Assembly: GCF_024753285.1 (NCBI RefSeq)
Contig: NZ_JANUGW010000001.1
Coordinates: forward strand, 186,001 to 250,000
DNA from: Massilia pinisoli
GTDB taxonomy: Bacteria; Pseudomonadota; Gammaproteobacteria; Burkholderiales; Burkholderiaceae_D
Reading direction: 5' to 3'
DNA length: 64,000 bases
Shown: piece after piece, positions 1-8,624 of the stretch
Layout: every line of letters begins with the position of its first letter
How positions within the stretch are numbered: position 1 is the first letter of the stretch
Notes under the pieces: generated by a model
The model's input: only the letters and a program-made list of their open reading frames with translations
What the model was told of the DNA's origin: nothing
Databases searched by the model: none
Program-made: the position numbers and the translations under genes

Positions 1-206
1 CCTGCTCGAAGCCCAGCAGGGCGAGGGCGTCGTAGCTGCCGTTGCCGTCCTGCGCGAACACGATCGGGTAGCAGGCTTGCAGGTCGCGGAATTCGGCGGG
101 GAAGGTCAGTGCCGACATCACGGCGTCGCCGTACGCCGCGCCGCGGGTGGTGACGACGCGCAGGTTCTTGTGGTCGACGTTGTTCAGGGGTGCATGGTTG
201 GCCATG
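1..206 (-). CDS. SapC family protein, 3' end outside window
   Basis: The first 68 codons of a SapC-like protein are present; the gene runs off the left edge. It starts ATG at 206 and opens MANHAPLNNVDHKNLRV, followed by a stretch (ALTFPAEFRDLQACYPIVF) typical of SapC proteins. SapC was named after a Campylobacter S-layer/serum-resistance locus, but its biochemical role in glycan loci is not established. It is the third gene of a minus-strand set: TonB receptor, halogenase, sapC, with 50 nt between it and the halogenase. This trio recurs in TonB-dependent carbohydrate loci of Xanthomonas, Caulobacter and relatives. Identification rests on the N-terminus only. Confidence 0.8.
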
Positions 207-256
207 GTTCGTAGTCTCTTCGTTGTCGTTGTTGTGGTGGTTGCCGGGCGCGGTCG

Positions 257-1789
257 CTAGCCCGCCGGCATGCCGTACTGGCGGATGTGGTCGAGCATCG
301 CGCGGTTCGGGGGAAGCTGCGGCAGCATGCGGGCGGTGAGCCGCGCGGCATCGCGGAAAAACTGGTCGGCACGCTCGGGCAGGTCGGACGCGCGCTCGGG
401 CAATTCGGGCCGGAAGCCCATCCCGTACAGCACGTACTGCCAGCTGGCGGACGGAAAGATCTCTTCGATGCGCGGGAAATCGCGCCACGCCGGGGCACGG
501 GTACGCCACAGCGCAAGCAGTTCCGACAGCCGGGGCGAGCGCGTGCGCGCCGCGCGGTGGTCGGTCCAGTACGCGGCATCCGTGCGCTTCGACAGCACGT
601 AGTGCAGCTTCAGGAAATCGATGATTCTCTCCCAGCGATACATGAACGCATCGTTGAAACGGGCGGCGACGGCGTCCATCTGCGCGCGCGTGGCGGGCAG
701 GTCGTCGGCGAGCCAGCCGGCCGACAATTCCACGAGCGCGAGCGCGGACGCTTCCAGCGGCTCGATGAAGCCGGCGGACAGGCCGACGGCGACGACGTTG
801 CGTTCCCAGAAGCGCGCGCGGTAGCCCGGGTCGAACGCGATCCTGCGCGGCGCCGCAATGTCGCCGACGATGCCAGTGCCGGCGAGGTAGGCCCGCAAGG
901 TGCGCTCGGCCTCGTCGTCGCCGCAGTGGACGCTGGAATACACGTAGCCGACGCCGCGCCGCGTGGGCAGGCCGATGTCCCAGGTCCAGCCGCAGGCCTG
1001 CGCCGTCGACGTGGTTTGCGACGCGATCGGCGTGTCGGGCGTGGGGTAAGGCACCTGCACGGCGAGCGCGCGGTCGTTGAACAGCACGTCGCGCTGCGAT
1101 ACGAACGGCACGCCGTAGTGGCGGCCCAGCAGCAGCGAGGCCATGCCCGTGCAGTCGATGAACAGGTCGCCCTCGATCGCGCCCGCCTCGCGCGTGCGCA
1201 GCGCGGCGATGTCGCCGTTGTCGAGCGAGACGATGTCGGTGACGTGCGCCTGTACGTGGCGGACGCGCAGCTTGTCGACGCAGTGGCGCTGCAGGAACAG
1301 GCCGAACTTGCCGGCGTCCAGGTGGTAGCCGTAGTTGGCGACCCCCGCGAATTCCGGCGTCTGCGGCTGCTTCGGCGCGCAGCCGGCGCGGCACAGGTGC
1401 GGCTGGTAGCTCACGAGGTCGGCGAACGGCGTGCCGCGGTGCGCCCGCTGCCACGCGGCCGCGAGGTTCGCGTCGCCGTGGCCATGGGGCAGGGAGAAGG
1501 GGTGGAAATAGGTGTCGGAGGCAGCACCGTCGACCCAGCCATCGAAACGCGAACCCTGCTTGAATGCGGCGTCGCACTCGCGGAAGAACGCGGCTTCGGA
1601 GACGCCGATGCGCTGCAGAGTTTCCCGCATCGATGGCCACGTGCCCTCGCCGACGCCGATCGGCGCCACCCCGGGAGACTCCACCAGCGTGACGGACAGG
1701 CGCGGATGCTCGGCCGCGAGGACGGCCGCCGTCAGCCAGCCGGCGGACCCGCCGCCGACCACGACGACCTGTTGGATGGGTTGACTCAT
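257..1789 (-). CDS. Flavin-dependent tryptophan halogenase family protein
   Basis: A 510-aa FAD-dependent halogenase (Trp_halogenase family). The N-terminal dinucleotide-binding motif GGGSAGW is at residues 12-18 and a candidate catalytic lysine is in AFKQGSRF near residue 77. The family motif WxWxIP appears as WTWDIGLP, the form I associate with halogenase-like proteins from TonB-receptor loci rather than with PrnA/RebH. Known members use FADH2, O2 and halide to halogenate indoles; the native substrate here is unknown. I chose ATG 1789 over one 10 codons upstream because AAGGA lies 7 nt before it. It sits between the TonB receptor and sapC, with no flavin reductase nearby. Cytoplasmic, no signal peptide. 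Confidence 0.88.
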   Translation of the reverse strand: MSQPIQQVVVVGGGSAGWLTAAVLAAEHPRLSVTLVESPGVAPIGVGEGTWPSMRETLQRIGVSEAAFFRECDAAFKQGSRFDGWVDGAASDTYFHPFSLPHGHGDANLAAAWQRAHRGTPFADLVSYQPHLCRAGCAPKQPQTPEFAGVANYGYHLDAGKFGLFLQRHCVDKLRVRHVQAHVTDIVSLDNGDIAALRTREAGAIEGDLFIDCTGMASLLLGRHYGVPFVSQRDVLFNDRALAVQVPYPTPDTPIASQTTSTAQACGWTWDIGLPTRRGVGYVYSSVHCGDDEAERTLRAYLAGTGIVGDIAAPRRIAFDPGYRARFWERNVVAVGLSAGFIEPLEASALALVELSAGWLADDLPATRAQMDAVAARFNDAFMYRWERIIDFLKLHYVLSKRTDAAYWTDHRAARTRSPRLSELLALWRTRAPAWRDFPRIEEIFPSASWQYVLYGMGFRPELPERASDLPERADQFFRDAARLTARMLPQLPPNRAMLDHIRQYGMPAG

Positions 1790-1887
1790 CACAGCTTCCT
1801 TATTTCCGGTGGGCCGCATGAGTCTACCTGAAAATGCTGTATTTGGAACAACTTTTTATACGCTGAAACCGATTACGGCAGGCTACA

Positions 1888-1919
1888 CATCCGCCGCGGA
1901 CCGGAGTCCGCGGCGGATG
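1888..1919 (-). terminator. 14-bp stem hairpin after the TonB receptor gene
   Basis: A perfect 14-bp inverted repeat with a CGGA tetraloop (arms CATCCGCCGCGGAC and its complement) begins 7 nt beyond the TonB receptor stop codon. No T-run follows on either strand, so it may be a Rho-assisted terminator, an attenuator that lowers expression of the downstream halogenase and sapC genes, or an mRNA 3' stabiliser. Confidence 0.6.
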
Positions 1920-1926
1920 GGCTACG

Positions 1927-4899
1927 TTAGAACTTGTAGCGCGCGCCGACCATGTAGCGCGGACCCGACTGCGTCACGAACAGAGCCTGATGCTGGTCGC
2001 GGCCGTGCACGCGGCTCGTCGCGTTCATCAGGTTGATGCCTTCGAACTGCAGGCTCAGTTTCGACGTCAGATTGTAGCCCACCGACAGGTCGAACTGGCC
2101 ATACGGTTCCACGTAGTTCGGGTTGGGACCCGAACCGTCGAACGTCGACGACAGGAACTCGCCGCGCCAGTTGTACGCGGCCCGCACGTTCCACTTGTCG
2201 TTCTCGTAGATGCCGACGAGGTTCGCGGAGTTCGACAGGCCGACGAGCGCGAACTGCTCTCCGGTGCTGCCGTTGTCGTAGCGCAGGCCCGAGTGTACGT
2301 ACGTGTAGTTCGCCGACACGCCGAAGCCGGTGTTGCCGAACATGTGCTGGAGGTTGAATTCCAGGCCGTTCAGGCTCGCCTTCTTCTGGTTCGAGAACGT
2401 CGTGATCTGGAAGTGCGCGACCGGATCGCCCGGCTGGCCGACGATGCTGCCGGTCGGGTTGCCGCTGCTGTCCGTGCCCGTCACCGTCACACCCGGCGCC
2501 GTCGGATGGTGAGTGAAGATGTAGTTGCGGATGCAGCCCGTGTCCGCACCGCAGCCGGATGCCGACGCTTCGTTCCACAGCGCGCCGCCGACCGGCGTGT
2601 GCAGGTTGAACGGCGTGGCGTCGATCTTCGACTGGCCCGCGTAGTTTTCCAGGTCTTTATAGAACGCGTTGACGGAGAAGAAGCTGTCCTTCCCGTAGTA
2701 CCACTCCCACGACAGGTCGAAGTTCTTCGACTTGACGGGCTTCAGCGCCGGGTTGCCCTGCGAGCCCGTGCCGCCGTCGACGCGCGCCAGCGTATTCAGG
2801 ATCTGGCCGCCGGCGATCTGGTCGTAGCGCGGACGGCCGATCGTCTCGCCATAGCTCGCGCGCACCTTCATGTCGGCGCGCAGGTCCATGTCCCAGTCGA
2901 CCGACGGCAGCAGGTTGTGGTACTTGCCCGTCAACGTGGTGAACGAGGGCGAGCCGAATTGCACGGGGAATTCGTTCGCGGAGACCATCGTGATCGACGT
3001 GGCCGTCGGCACGAGGGCGGTCGAGACGACGTCCGTCTTCTCGTAGCGCACGCCGATCGCCGTGTGCATCGGGAGTGCCGTGTCCCAGTCCGTATTGAAC
3101 TGGACGAACAGGTTCTTCGACTTTTCCTCGGTGCGCTGGTCGGTGTCGAACGTGTTCTTCGGCAGGTACATCTCGGGCATGCCGGACGCCTTGGACACGG
3201 TGTCGCGCACTTGCGCGAAGTTGAACGTGTAGAACGTGTTGAACAGGTTCGGGTTGCGGCTGCCGGACAGCTGGTCGAAGTACTGGCGCACGGAGTCGGC
3301 GTGCCACAGGCTGCTCGGGTAGTCGGACGGTTTCGTCGCGCCGGTCCACGAGTCGCGCTGCTGCGTCGAGAACGCGGAGCGGTTCTTGACGTTGGTGACA
3401 CCGACGCCGAAGTTCAGGTTCGACGCTTCCAGCATGCGCAGGCGGCCCTTGAACTGGGCCTGGCTCACTTCGCCCTTCATGTAACCGTTCTGGAACACGG
3501 AGCCCGTGACCTGCTGCGGCGCGTTGACGAAGTCGGCGCCCTTGACCGACAGGACGGGGAAGTCCTCGGAGAAGTCGGCCGTCGTGTCGCCGCGCGAGAA
3601 GCTCGCCGTGCCCAGCGTATTGTTGGAGCCGAACGGGCTGTCCGCCTTCGATTCCGCGGTGGAGTGGTGTGCGTCGAATTCCAGCTTCAGGTCGCGCGTG
3701 GCGCGCCACTGCGTGTTGAAGCCGAGCGACTTGTTTTGCGTCTTGGTGGCGAAGTCCGCACCGCCCATCGCGATGTCGCTGTTCCCGGCCGGGATGAACT
3801 CCGTGTAGACGAGCGGCGCGGCGACCGGGCCGTTGGTCCACGTCGACGCCGACGGGCCGAAGTTGAACCACGCGGAGACGTCGTTGCGCTTCGTCTGCAG
3901 CTTGTTTTCCGAGTACGTGTAGTCAAGGGTCGTCGTCAGCTCTTTCACCGGCTGCCACTGCAACGTGAGCTGGCCGTTGGTGCGCTGGCGCTTCACGCCC
4001 GTCATGCTGTAGTTGAGGTTCTGCGGCACCTCGTAGATATCGGTCGGCTTCGGATGGTTGCCGACGTTTTCCGAGCCCGGCTGGCCCGCGTTCGGGATCG
4101 TGCCCCAGTTGTTCTCGTCGCCGCGGAACGGACCGCGCCAGCCGTTCGACACGGCCGCCTGGTTGAAGCCGAGGTTGCGCTCCTGGTAGCTGGCCGATAC
4201 GCCCAGGCCCCAGTGGCCATCCTTCGACGTGGTCGAATAGATGCCCGAGAATTCAGGCGTCGTCGACGAACTGGCCTTGACGTCACCCGGCAGCTTGTTG
4301 TTCGACGTGTCGTGCACGGCCTTGATGCCGATGCTGGACCAGGTGCCCAGCTTGTCCAGCGGACGCGCCGTGATCACGTTGACGGTGGCGCCGATGCCGC
4401 CCGCGGGGTTCTCCGCGCGGCTGGTCTTGTAGACCTGCAGCTGCGAGATCGCTTCCGACGCCAAGTTCGAAAAGTCGAACGAGCGGCCATTCAGGTCGCC
4501 CAGGTTCGACGTCGGCATCTGGCGGCCGTTCAGCAGCACCAGGTTGAAGTCGGGACCCACGCCGCGCACCGTGATCTTCTGGCCTTCGCCGTTCACGCGG
4601 TCGATCGACACGCCCGAGATGCGCTGCAGCGATTCGGCCAGGTTCGTGTCCGGGAATTTGCCGATGTCCTCGGCGACGATGCCGTCGACGATGCCGTCCG
4701 ACTGCCGCTTCAGGTTCAGCGACGATGCCAGCGACTGGCGCAGGCCCGTCACGACGACTTGCTGCACGGCGGTGGTGGGGATGTCGCCGCCGCGGCTGTC
4801 GTCGGCCGCGGTGGTCTGGGCGTAGGCGGGGATGAAGGCGGCGCACGCGCTCGCCACGGCCAGGCTGATCAGTTTTGGGTGTGCCTTGGGGTAATGCAT
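1927..4899 (-). CDS. TonB-dependent receptor, Xanthomonas/Caulobacter glycan type
   Basis: A 990-aa outer-membrane receptor. A cleavable signal peptide ends near residue 28 (AFIPAYAQ). The plug domain starts about residue 45 with VVVTGLRQSLASSL and contains EDIGKFPDTNLAESLQRISGV, typical of the TonB-Xanth-Caul subfamily; a 22-strand barrel follows and the chain ends in YKF. Such receptors import oligosaccharides or other large ligands using TonB/ExbBD energy. The divergent GH16 gene suggests a beta-1,3/1,4-glucan oligomer ligand (inference). Start ATG 4899 has AGGAG 5 nt upstream. It leads a probable operon with the halogenase and sapC, and has its own promoter and operator. Confidence 0.95.
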   Translation of the reverse strand: MHYPKAHPKLISLAVASACAAFIPAYAQTTAADDSRGGDIPTTAVQQVVVTGLRQSLASSLNLKRQSDGIVDGIVAEDIGKFPDTNLAESLQRISGVSIDRVNGEGQKITVRGVGPDFNLVLLNGRQMPTSNLGDLNGRSFDFSNLASEAISQLQVYKTSRAENPAGGIGATVNVITARPLDKLGTWSSIGIKAVHDTSNNKLPGDVKASSSTTPEFSGIYSTTSKDGHWGLGVSASYQERNLGFNQAAVSNGWRGPFRGDENNWGTIPNAGQPGSENVGNHPKPTDIYEVPQNLNYSMTGVKRQRTNGQLTLQWQPVKELTTTLDYTYSENKLQTKRNDVSAWFNFGPSASTWTNGPVAAPLVYTEFIPAGNSDIAMGGADFATKTQNKSLGFNTQWRATRDLKLEFDAHHSTAESKADSPFGSNNTLGTASFSRGDTTADFSEDFPVLSVKGADFVNAPQQVTGSVFQNGYMKGEVSQAQFKGRLRMLEASNLNFGVGVTNVKNRSAFSTQQRDSWTGATKPSDYPSSLWHADSVRQYFDQLSGSRNPNLFNTFYTFNFAQVRDTVSKASGMPEMYLPKNTFDTDQRTEEKSKNLFVQFNTDWDTALPMHTAIGVRYEKTDVVSTALVPTATSITMVSANEFPVQFGSPSFTTLTGKYHNLLPSVDWDMDLRADMKVRASYGETIGRPRYDQIAGGQILNTLARVDGGTGSQGNPALKPVKSKNFDLSWEWYYGKDSFFSVNAFYKDLENYAGQSKIDATPFNLHTPVGGALWNEASASGCGADTGCIRNYIFTHHPTAPGVTVTGTDSSGNPTGSIVGQPGDPVAHFQITTFSNQKKASLNGLEFNLQHMFGNTGFGVSANYTYVHSGLRYDNGSTGEQFALVGLSNSANLVGIYENDKWNVRAAYNWRGEFLSSTFDGSGPNPNYVEPYGQFDLSVGYNLTSKLSLQFEGINLMNATSRVHGRDQHQALFVTQSGPRYMVGARYKF

Positions 4900-4983
4900 G
4901 GGGTCTCCTGTGTTTTTCTCTGTTTATTCTTCGGCGCTCGCGCACGGGCTGGTCTCAAATCCGTCTGTCCTCCTCATCATTTC

Positions 4984-5012
4984 CGTTTCCAATTGCATGG
5001 AAACGTTTCCAT
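4984..5012. promoter_or_regulatory. LacI-type operator cluster of the TonB receptor promoter
   Basis: A perfect 16-bp palindrome ATGGAAACGTTTCCAT occupies 4997-5012, and a further inverted half-site CGTTTCCA lies at 4984-4991. A central CG with A/T-rich arms is the usual architecture of LacI/GalR-family operators. It lies just downstream of the -10 box of the minus-strand promoter, where a bound repressor would block initiation or early elongation. The regulator is not encoded next to it; the nearest lacI gene is 17 kb away and appears to have a different operator. Confidence 0.7.
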
Positions 5013-5023
5013 ATCGTGCTCGA

Positions 5024-5052
5024 ATCTTATGGTCAGAAAAATTTATTGTCAA
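5024..5052 (-). promoter_or_regulatory. Sigma-70 promoter for the TonB receptor operon
   Basis: On the minus strand there is a perfect -35 box TTGACA (5047-5052) and a -10 box TAAGAT (5024-5029) separated by 17 nt. The predicted start point, near 5017, is immediately upstream of the palindromic operator and about 120 nt from the receptor start codon. Confidence 0.65.
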
Positions 5053-5173
5053 CGGATTGTTCAGTTGATCATGGCTACCATGGCCGCACCGCGTGCCGTT
5101 CATGCAACACTTATGGCAGCTGGTGTTGCCCCGGATCCCGGAGCGAGGCCGCGACGGGCGGTGGTCGTCCCGT

Positions 5174-5203
5174 TTGACATCGAAAAATCGGCAGTGCTAT
5201 ATT
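5174..5203 (+). promoter_or_regulatory. Sigma-70 promoter for the GH16 gene
   Basis: A perfect -35 box TTGACA (5174-5179) and a near-perfect -10 box TATATT (5198-5203) are separated by 18 nt. The predicted start point near 5210 lies inside the inverted repeat at 5203-5227, and the GH16 start codon follows about 58 nt later. Confidence 0.7.
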
Positions 5204-5227
5204 GGAAACGGCGTGGTAGCGTTTCCA
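5203..5227. promoter_or_regulatory. Split inverted-repeat operator at the GH16 start point
   Basis: The half-site TGGAAACG (5203-5210) and its inverse CGTTTCCA (5220-5227) flank a 9-nt spacer. These are the half-sites of the receptor operator, but one DNA turn (11 bp) further apart. It overlaps the -10 box and predicted start point. Sharing half-sites on both promoters implies that one regulator controls receptor and hydrolase. Confidence 0.6.
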
Positions 5228-5267
5228 CTTCTGAGCCTTTTCGAGTTCATTCCGTACGGGAGAATCG

Positions 5268-6071
5268 ATGACGATGCGCAGGATCGCGGCCGTGTTGGGC
5301 GCAGCGTGGTTGACCGCGGCGGGGCCGGCGTCCGCCCAGATGCAAACGCAGCCGCCCGGCTGGGTGCTCGACTGGAGCGACGAATTCGACGGCCCCGTGC
5401 TGGACCGGACGAAGTGGGTGCCGGAGACCGGAGGCAACGGCTGGGGCAACGACGAACTCGAGTTCTACACGGCGCGGCCGGAGAACGTGCGCGTGGATGG
5501 CGGCAACCTCGTCATCGAGGCGCGCCGCGACGACTACGGCGGCCGTCACTACACCTCGGCGCGCATCAAGACGGCCGGCAAGGTCGAGCGCACGTACGGC
5601 CATTACGAGGCGCGCATCAGCATTCCGCGCGGGCAGGGCATCTGGCCCGCGTTCTGGCTGCTGGGGGCCGACGTCGACAAAGTCGGCTGGCCCCGTTGCG
5701 GCGAGATCGACGTCATGGAAAACATCGGGCGCGAACCGGCCATCGTCCACGGCACCCTGCACGGACCGGGCTACAGCGGCGAGCACGGCATCGGCGAGCC
5801 GTCCGTGCTCGACCGCGGCACTTATGCCGACGACTTCCACGTCTACGCCGTCGAATGGGAACCGCGCGAGATCCGCTGGTACCGCGACGGCGTCCTCTAT
5901 CACACGGCGCGGGCCGACACCGTCAAGGGCGACTGGGTCTTCGAGCACCCGTTCTTCGTGATCCTGAACCTCGCGGTCGGCGGCGGCTGGCCCGGCAATC
6001 CGGACGCCACGACCGTGTTCCCCCAGCAGATGCTCGTCGACTACGTGCGTGTTTACCGCCGCGCGCAATGA
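5268..6071 (+). CDS. Secreted GH16 beta-glucanase
   Basis: A 267-aa glycoside hydrolase family 16 enzyme with a signal peptide (cleavage near residue 24, ASAQ). The retaining active-site signature EIDVME is at residues 146-151: Glu146 nucleophile, Asp148 helper, Glu151 acid/base. The flanking WPAFWLLG and the C-terminal LNLAVGGGWPG match laminarinase/lichenase-like members. The methionine within EIDVME is the beta-bulge form common in beta-1,3-glucanases. It likely cuts laminarin-type or mixed-linkage glucan outside the inner membrane and feeds the divergent TonB receptor. No carbohydrate-binding module is present. GGGAG lies 6 nt before the ATG. Confidence 0.93.
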   Translation: MTMRRIAAVLGAAWLTAAGPASAQMQTQPPGWVLDWSDEFDGPVLDRTKWVPETGGNGWGNDELEFYTARPENVRVDGGNLVIEARRDDYGGRHYTSARIKTAGKVERTYGHYEARISIPRGQGIWPAFWLLGADVDKVGWPRCGEIDVMENIGREPAIVHGTLHGPGYSGEHGIGEPSVLDRGTYADDFHVYAVEWEPREIRWYRDGVLYHTARADTVKGDWVFEHPFFVILNLAVGGGWPGNPDATTVFPQQMLVDYVRVYRRAQ

Positions 6072-6160
6072 CGGGCGCGCCCGGCGCTTTTTCCGCAGGC
6101 ATGGCATCATGGCGGGTTGTGGCGCCGCGCGGGGCGGTGCCGGCGGGTCGTGGAGGATGC

Positions 6161-7306
6161 ATGCGGTTGGGGAGATGGTTGGCGCTGAGCGTGGCGGCTT
6201 GGACGATGGCGGGCTGCGCGCCCCCGCTGCGGCCCCTGCAATCGCTGTCCGACCCCGAGGTGCAGCGCGTCATGCGGCGCGAGCAGGTGCAAGGCCTGGC
6301 GCTGGCGACGATCGAGAATGGCCAGGTCGCGCGCGTGCGCGTGTTCGGCACGCGCAACGCGGCGCTCGGCCAGCCGCTGACGCCCGACACGGTGATGTCC
6401 GGCGCGTCGCTCACGAAGACCGCGTTCGCATACATGGTGCTGCAGCTCGCGGACGAGGGCAAGCTGGATCTCGACGCACCGGTGACGAAGCTGCTGCCGC
6501 AGCCGCTGCCCGCGTACCACGTGCGGCCGTACGATTTTTCCGACCTCGCCGGCGACCCGCGCTGGCAGGCGCTCACGCCGCGCATGCTGCTCGCGCACAG
6601 CGGTGGCTTCGCGAACTTCCGCTGGCTCGAGCCGGACGGCCACCTGCGCATCCACTTCGATCCCGGCTCGCGCTATGCCTATTCGGGCGAGGGCTATACG
6701 CTGCTGCAGCTGATCGTTGAGCGCGGCCTGGGCCTGGACGTGGGCCAGGAGATGCAGCGCCGCGTCTTCGACCGCTTCGGCATGCGCAACACGAGCATGC
6801 ACTGGCGTCCCGACTTCGCCGAGAACGTGGCGGACGGCTACGGCTTCGACGGCGCCATGCAGCCGCACGAGCGGCGCTACCGCGTGCGCGCGGCCGGCTC
6901 GATGGACACGACGATCGCCGACCAGGCCAAGCTGTGGGCCGGCATCATGCGCGGCGACGGTCTGCGCCCGGACACGCGCGCCGCCTTGGCGACCGGGTGG
7001 CTCCCCATCACGTCGCGCCACCAGTTCCCGACGCTGGCCGGCGGCGAGGTCGCGTGGCCGCAGAAGCTGGCGTCGGGCCTGGGCGTCGTCACGTTCGAAG
7101 ACCGCTCGGGCACTGGCTGGTTCAAGGGCGGCCACGACGACATGACGGCCAACTTCGTGCTGTGCATGGAGGCGGGCCAGCGCTGCGTCGTGATGCTGTC
7201 GAACGACGTGCGCGCCGAACGCCTGTATCCGGAACTGGGGCGCCAGGCGCTGGGCCCCGACGACATGCCGTGGAGCTGGGAATACGACTGGATGGAGGCG
7301 CCCTGA
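6161..7306 (+). CDS. Serine hydrolase, beta-lactamase-like (class C fold) lipoprotein
   Basis: A 381-aa beta-lactamase-related protein. The N-terminus MRLGRWLALSVAAWTMAGC is a lipoprotein signal with lipidation Cys19. The SxxK motif is SLTK (Ser83, Lys86) and the second motif is YSG (Tyr174), followed by a GGHDD stretch near the third active-site strand. This family includes esterases, DD-peptidases and D-amino-acid hydrolases, so beta-lactam resistance should not be assumed. Start ATG 6161 is chosen because GGAGG lies 4 nt upstream and the lipobox follows; the frame is open far upstream without a signal. It lies 89 nt after the GH16 gene and may be co-transcribed. Confidence 0.82.
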   Translation: MRLGRWLALSVAAWTMAGCAPPLRPLQSLSDPEVQRVMRREQVQGLALATIENGQVARVRVFGTRNAALGQPLTPDTVMSGASLTKTAFAYMVLQLADEGKLDLDAPVTKLLPQPLPAYHVRPYDFSDLAGDPRWQALTPRMLLAHSGGFANFRWLEPDGHLRIHFDPGSRYAYSGEGYTLLQLIVERGLGLDVGQEMQRRVFDRFGMRNTSMHWRPDFAENVADGYGFDGAMQPHERRYRVRAAGSMDTTIADQAKLWAGIMRGDGLRPDTRAALATGWLPITSRHQFPTLAGGEVAWPQKLASGLGVVTFEDRSGTGWFKGGHDDMTANFVLCMEAGQRCVVMLSNDVRAERLYPELGRQALGPDDMPWSWEYDWMEAP

Positions 7307-7382
7307 CGGCAGGCGCGCCGCGCAGCGGCCGGCAAGAATCGGCAGCGCGCGTTACACTTGCCGTTTTGCCTGGAGCGCAGGA

Positions 7383-8624
7383 TTGACTTCACCGCCTTTG
7401 TCCACCCCAGTGCTCGACCGTCCTCGCATTGAGCCCGCACCGCATCCTGCGATGCCCACTTGGCTGATGCTCCTGATCGCCGCCGCGTGCGGCCTGATCG
7501 TCGCGAACTTGTACTACGTGCAGCCGCTCGTCGGTCCGATCCGCGAAGCCCTTGGCCTGCCGGCCGGCGCGGCGGGGCTGCTCGTCACGCTCACGCAGAT
7601 CGGCTATTGCGCGGGCCTGCTGCTCGTCGTGCCGCTGGGCGATCTGCTGGAAAACCGCCGGCTCGTGCTCGCCCTCGTCGGCCTGCTCGTCCTTGCGCTC
7701 GTGGCGGCGCCGTTCGTGCCGCTGCTCGCGCAACCCGCGCCCATGTTCCTCGCCTGCGCCTTGCTGATCGGCTTCGGCGCCGTCGCCGTGCAGGTGCTCG
7801 TGCCGTACGCGTCGCACATGGCGCCGGAACACGTGCGCGGCCGCGTGGTCGGCAACGTCGTCAGCGGCTTGATGTTCGGGATCATGCTGGCCCGCCCCGT
7901 CGCCAGTTTTATTACGCACATGTGGTCGTGGCAGGCCGTGTACTGGCTGTCGGCCGTGCTGATGGTGGGGCTCGCGCTCGTGTTGCGCGTACTGCTGCCG
8001 CCGCGCCGCCCGCATTCGGCGCTCGCGTATCCCGCGCTGCTGGCATCGATGCGTGGGCTCGTGCGCGACCTGCCCGTGCTGCGCCGGCGCGCCATCTACC
8101 AGGCCGGCATGTTCGGTGCGTTCAGCGTGTTCTGGACCGTGACGCCGCTGCTGCTCGCGAGCCCGGCCTACGGCATGAACCAGCGCGACATCGCGTGGTT
8201 CGCGCTGGCCGGCGTCGCGGGCGCGATCGCGGCGCCGATCTCCGGCCGCGTGGCGGATCGCGGGTGGACGCGTCCGGCGACGGCGTTCTGCATGGTGCTC
8301 GGCCTGCTGTCGTTCGTACCCACCTTGGGCGCGGCCGCGGGCGGTAGGCCAAACCTGTACCTGCTCGTGGGGGCGGCCGTCGCGCTGGACTTCGCCGTGT
8401 CGGGCAACCTCGTGCTGGGCCAGCGCGCGATCTATGCGCTGGGCGCGGAAGTGCGCGGCCGCGTCAACGGCTTGTACATGGCGACGTTCTTCCTGGGCGG
8501 CGCGACGGGGTCGGCGCTGGGGGCGTGGAGTTTCGCGCACGGCGGCTGGCAGGCCGCGTGCGCCGTGGGGATGGGATTGATCGGGGCGGTGCTGCTCGTG
8601 TTCCTGACCGAGCGGCGCGCGTAA
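7383..8624 (+). CDS. MFS transporter
   Basis: A 413-aa major facilitator superfamily permease with about 12 hydrophobic segments. The first, near residues 27-47, is followed by YYVQPLVGPI, a sequence common in YnfM/AraJ-like drug and sugar-efflux transporters. A cytoplasmic loop between segments 2 and 3 carries GDLLENRR, and EHVRGRVVGN resembles the loop before segment 5. I call start TTG 7383 because GGAG lies 7 nt upstream; ATG 7452 is the alternative and would remove a 23-residue proline-rich tail. The substrate cannot be inferred. Its end abuts merP, which is convergent. Confidence 0.85.
   Translation: MTSPPLSTPVLDRPRIEPAPHPAMPTWLMLLIAAACGLIVANLYYVQPLVGPIREALGLPAGAAGLLVTLTQIGYCAGLLLVVPLGDLLENRRLVLALVGLLVLALVAAPFVPLLAQPAPMFLACALLIGFGAVAVQVLVPYASHMAPEHVRGRVVGNVVSGLMFGIMLARPVASFITHMWSWQAVYWLSAVLMVGLALVLRVLLPPRRPHSALAYPALLASMRGLVRDLPVLRRRAIYQAGMFGAFSVFWTVTPLLLASPAYGMNQRDIAWFALAGVAGAIAAPISGRVADRGWTRPATAFCMVLGLLSFVPTLGAAAGGRPNLYLLVGAAVALDFAVSGNLVLGQRAIYALGAEVRGRVNGLYMATFFLGGATGSALGAWSFAHGGWQAACAVGMGLIGAVLLVFLTERRA

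Noticed and set aside
1990-5271. 1093-codon open frame opposite the first TonB receptor
   Set aside because: Arg/Val/Ala-rich translation without domains, antisense to a clear receptor gene; an artefact of high GC3 codon use.
5093-6160. Upstream extension of the beta-lactamase-like frame
   Set aside because: Overlaps GH16 in another frame and has no domain; the lipoprotein signal and GGAGG fix the start at 6161.
6161-7306. Calling the class C-like protein an AmpC beta-lactamase
   Set aside because: SxxK is present but the second motif is YSG instead of YxN and no ampR is adjacent; the family is functionally broad.
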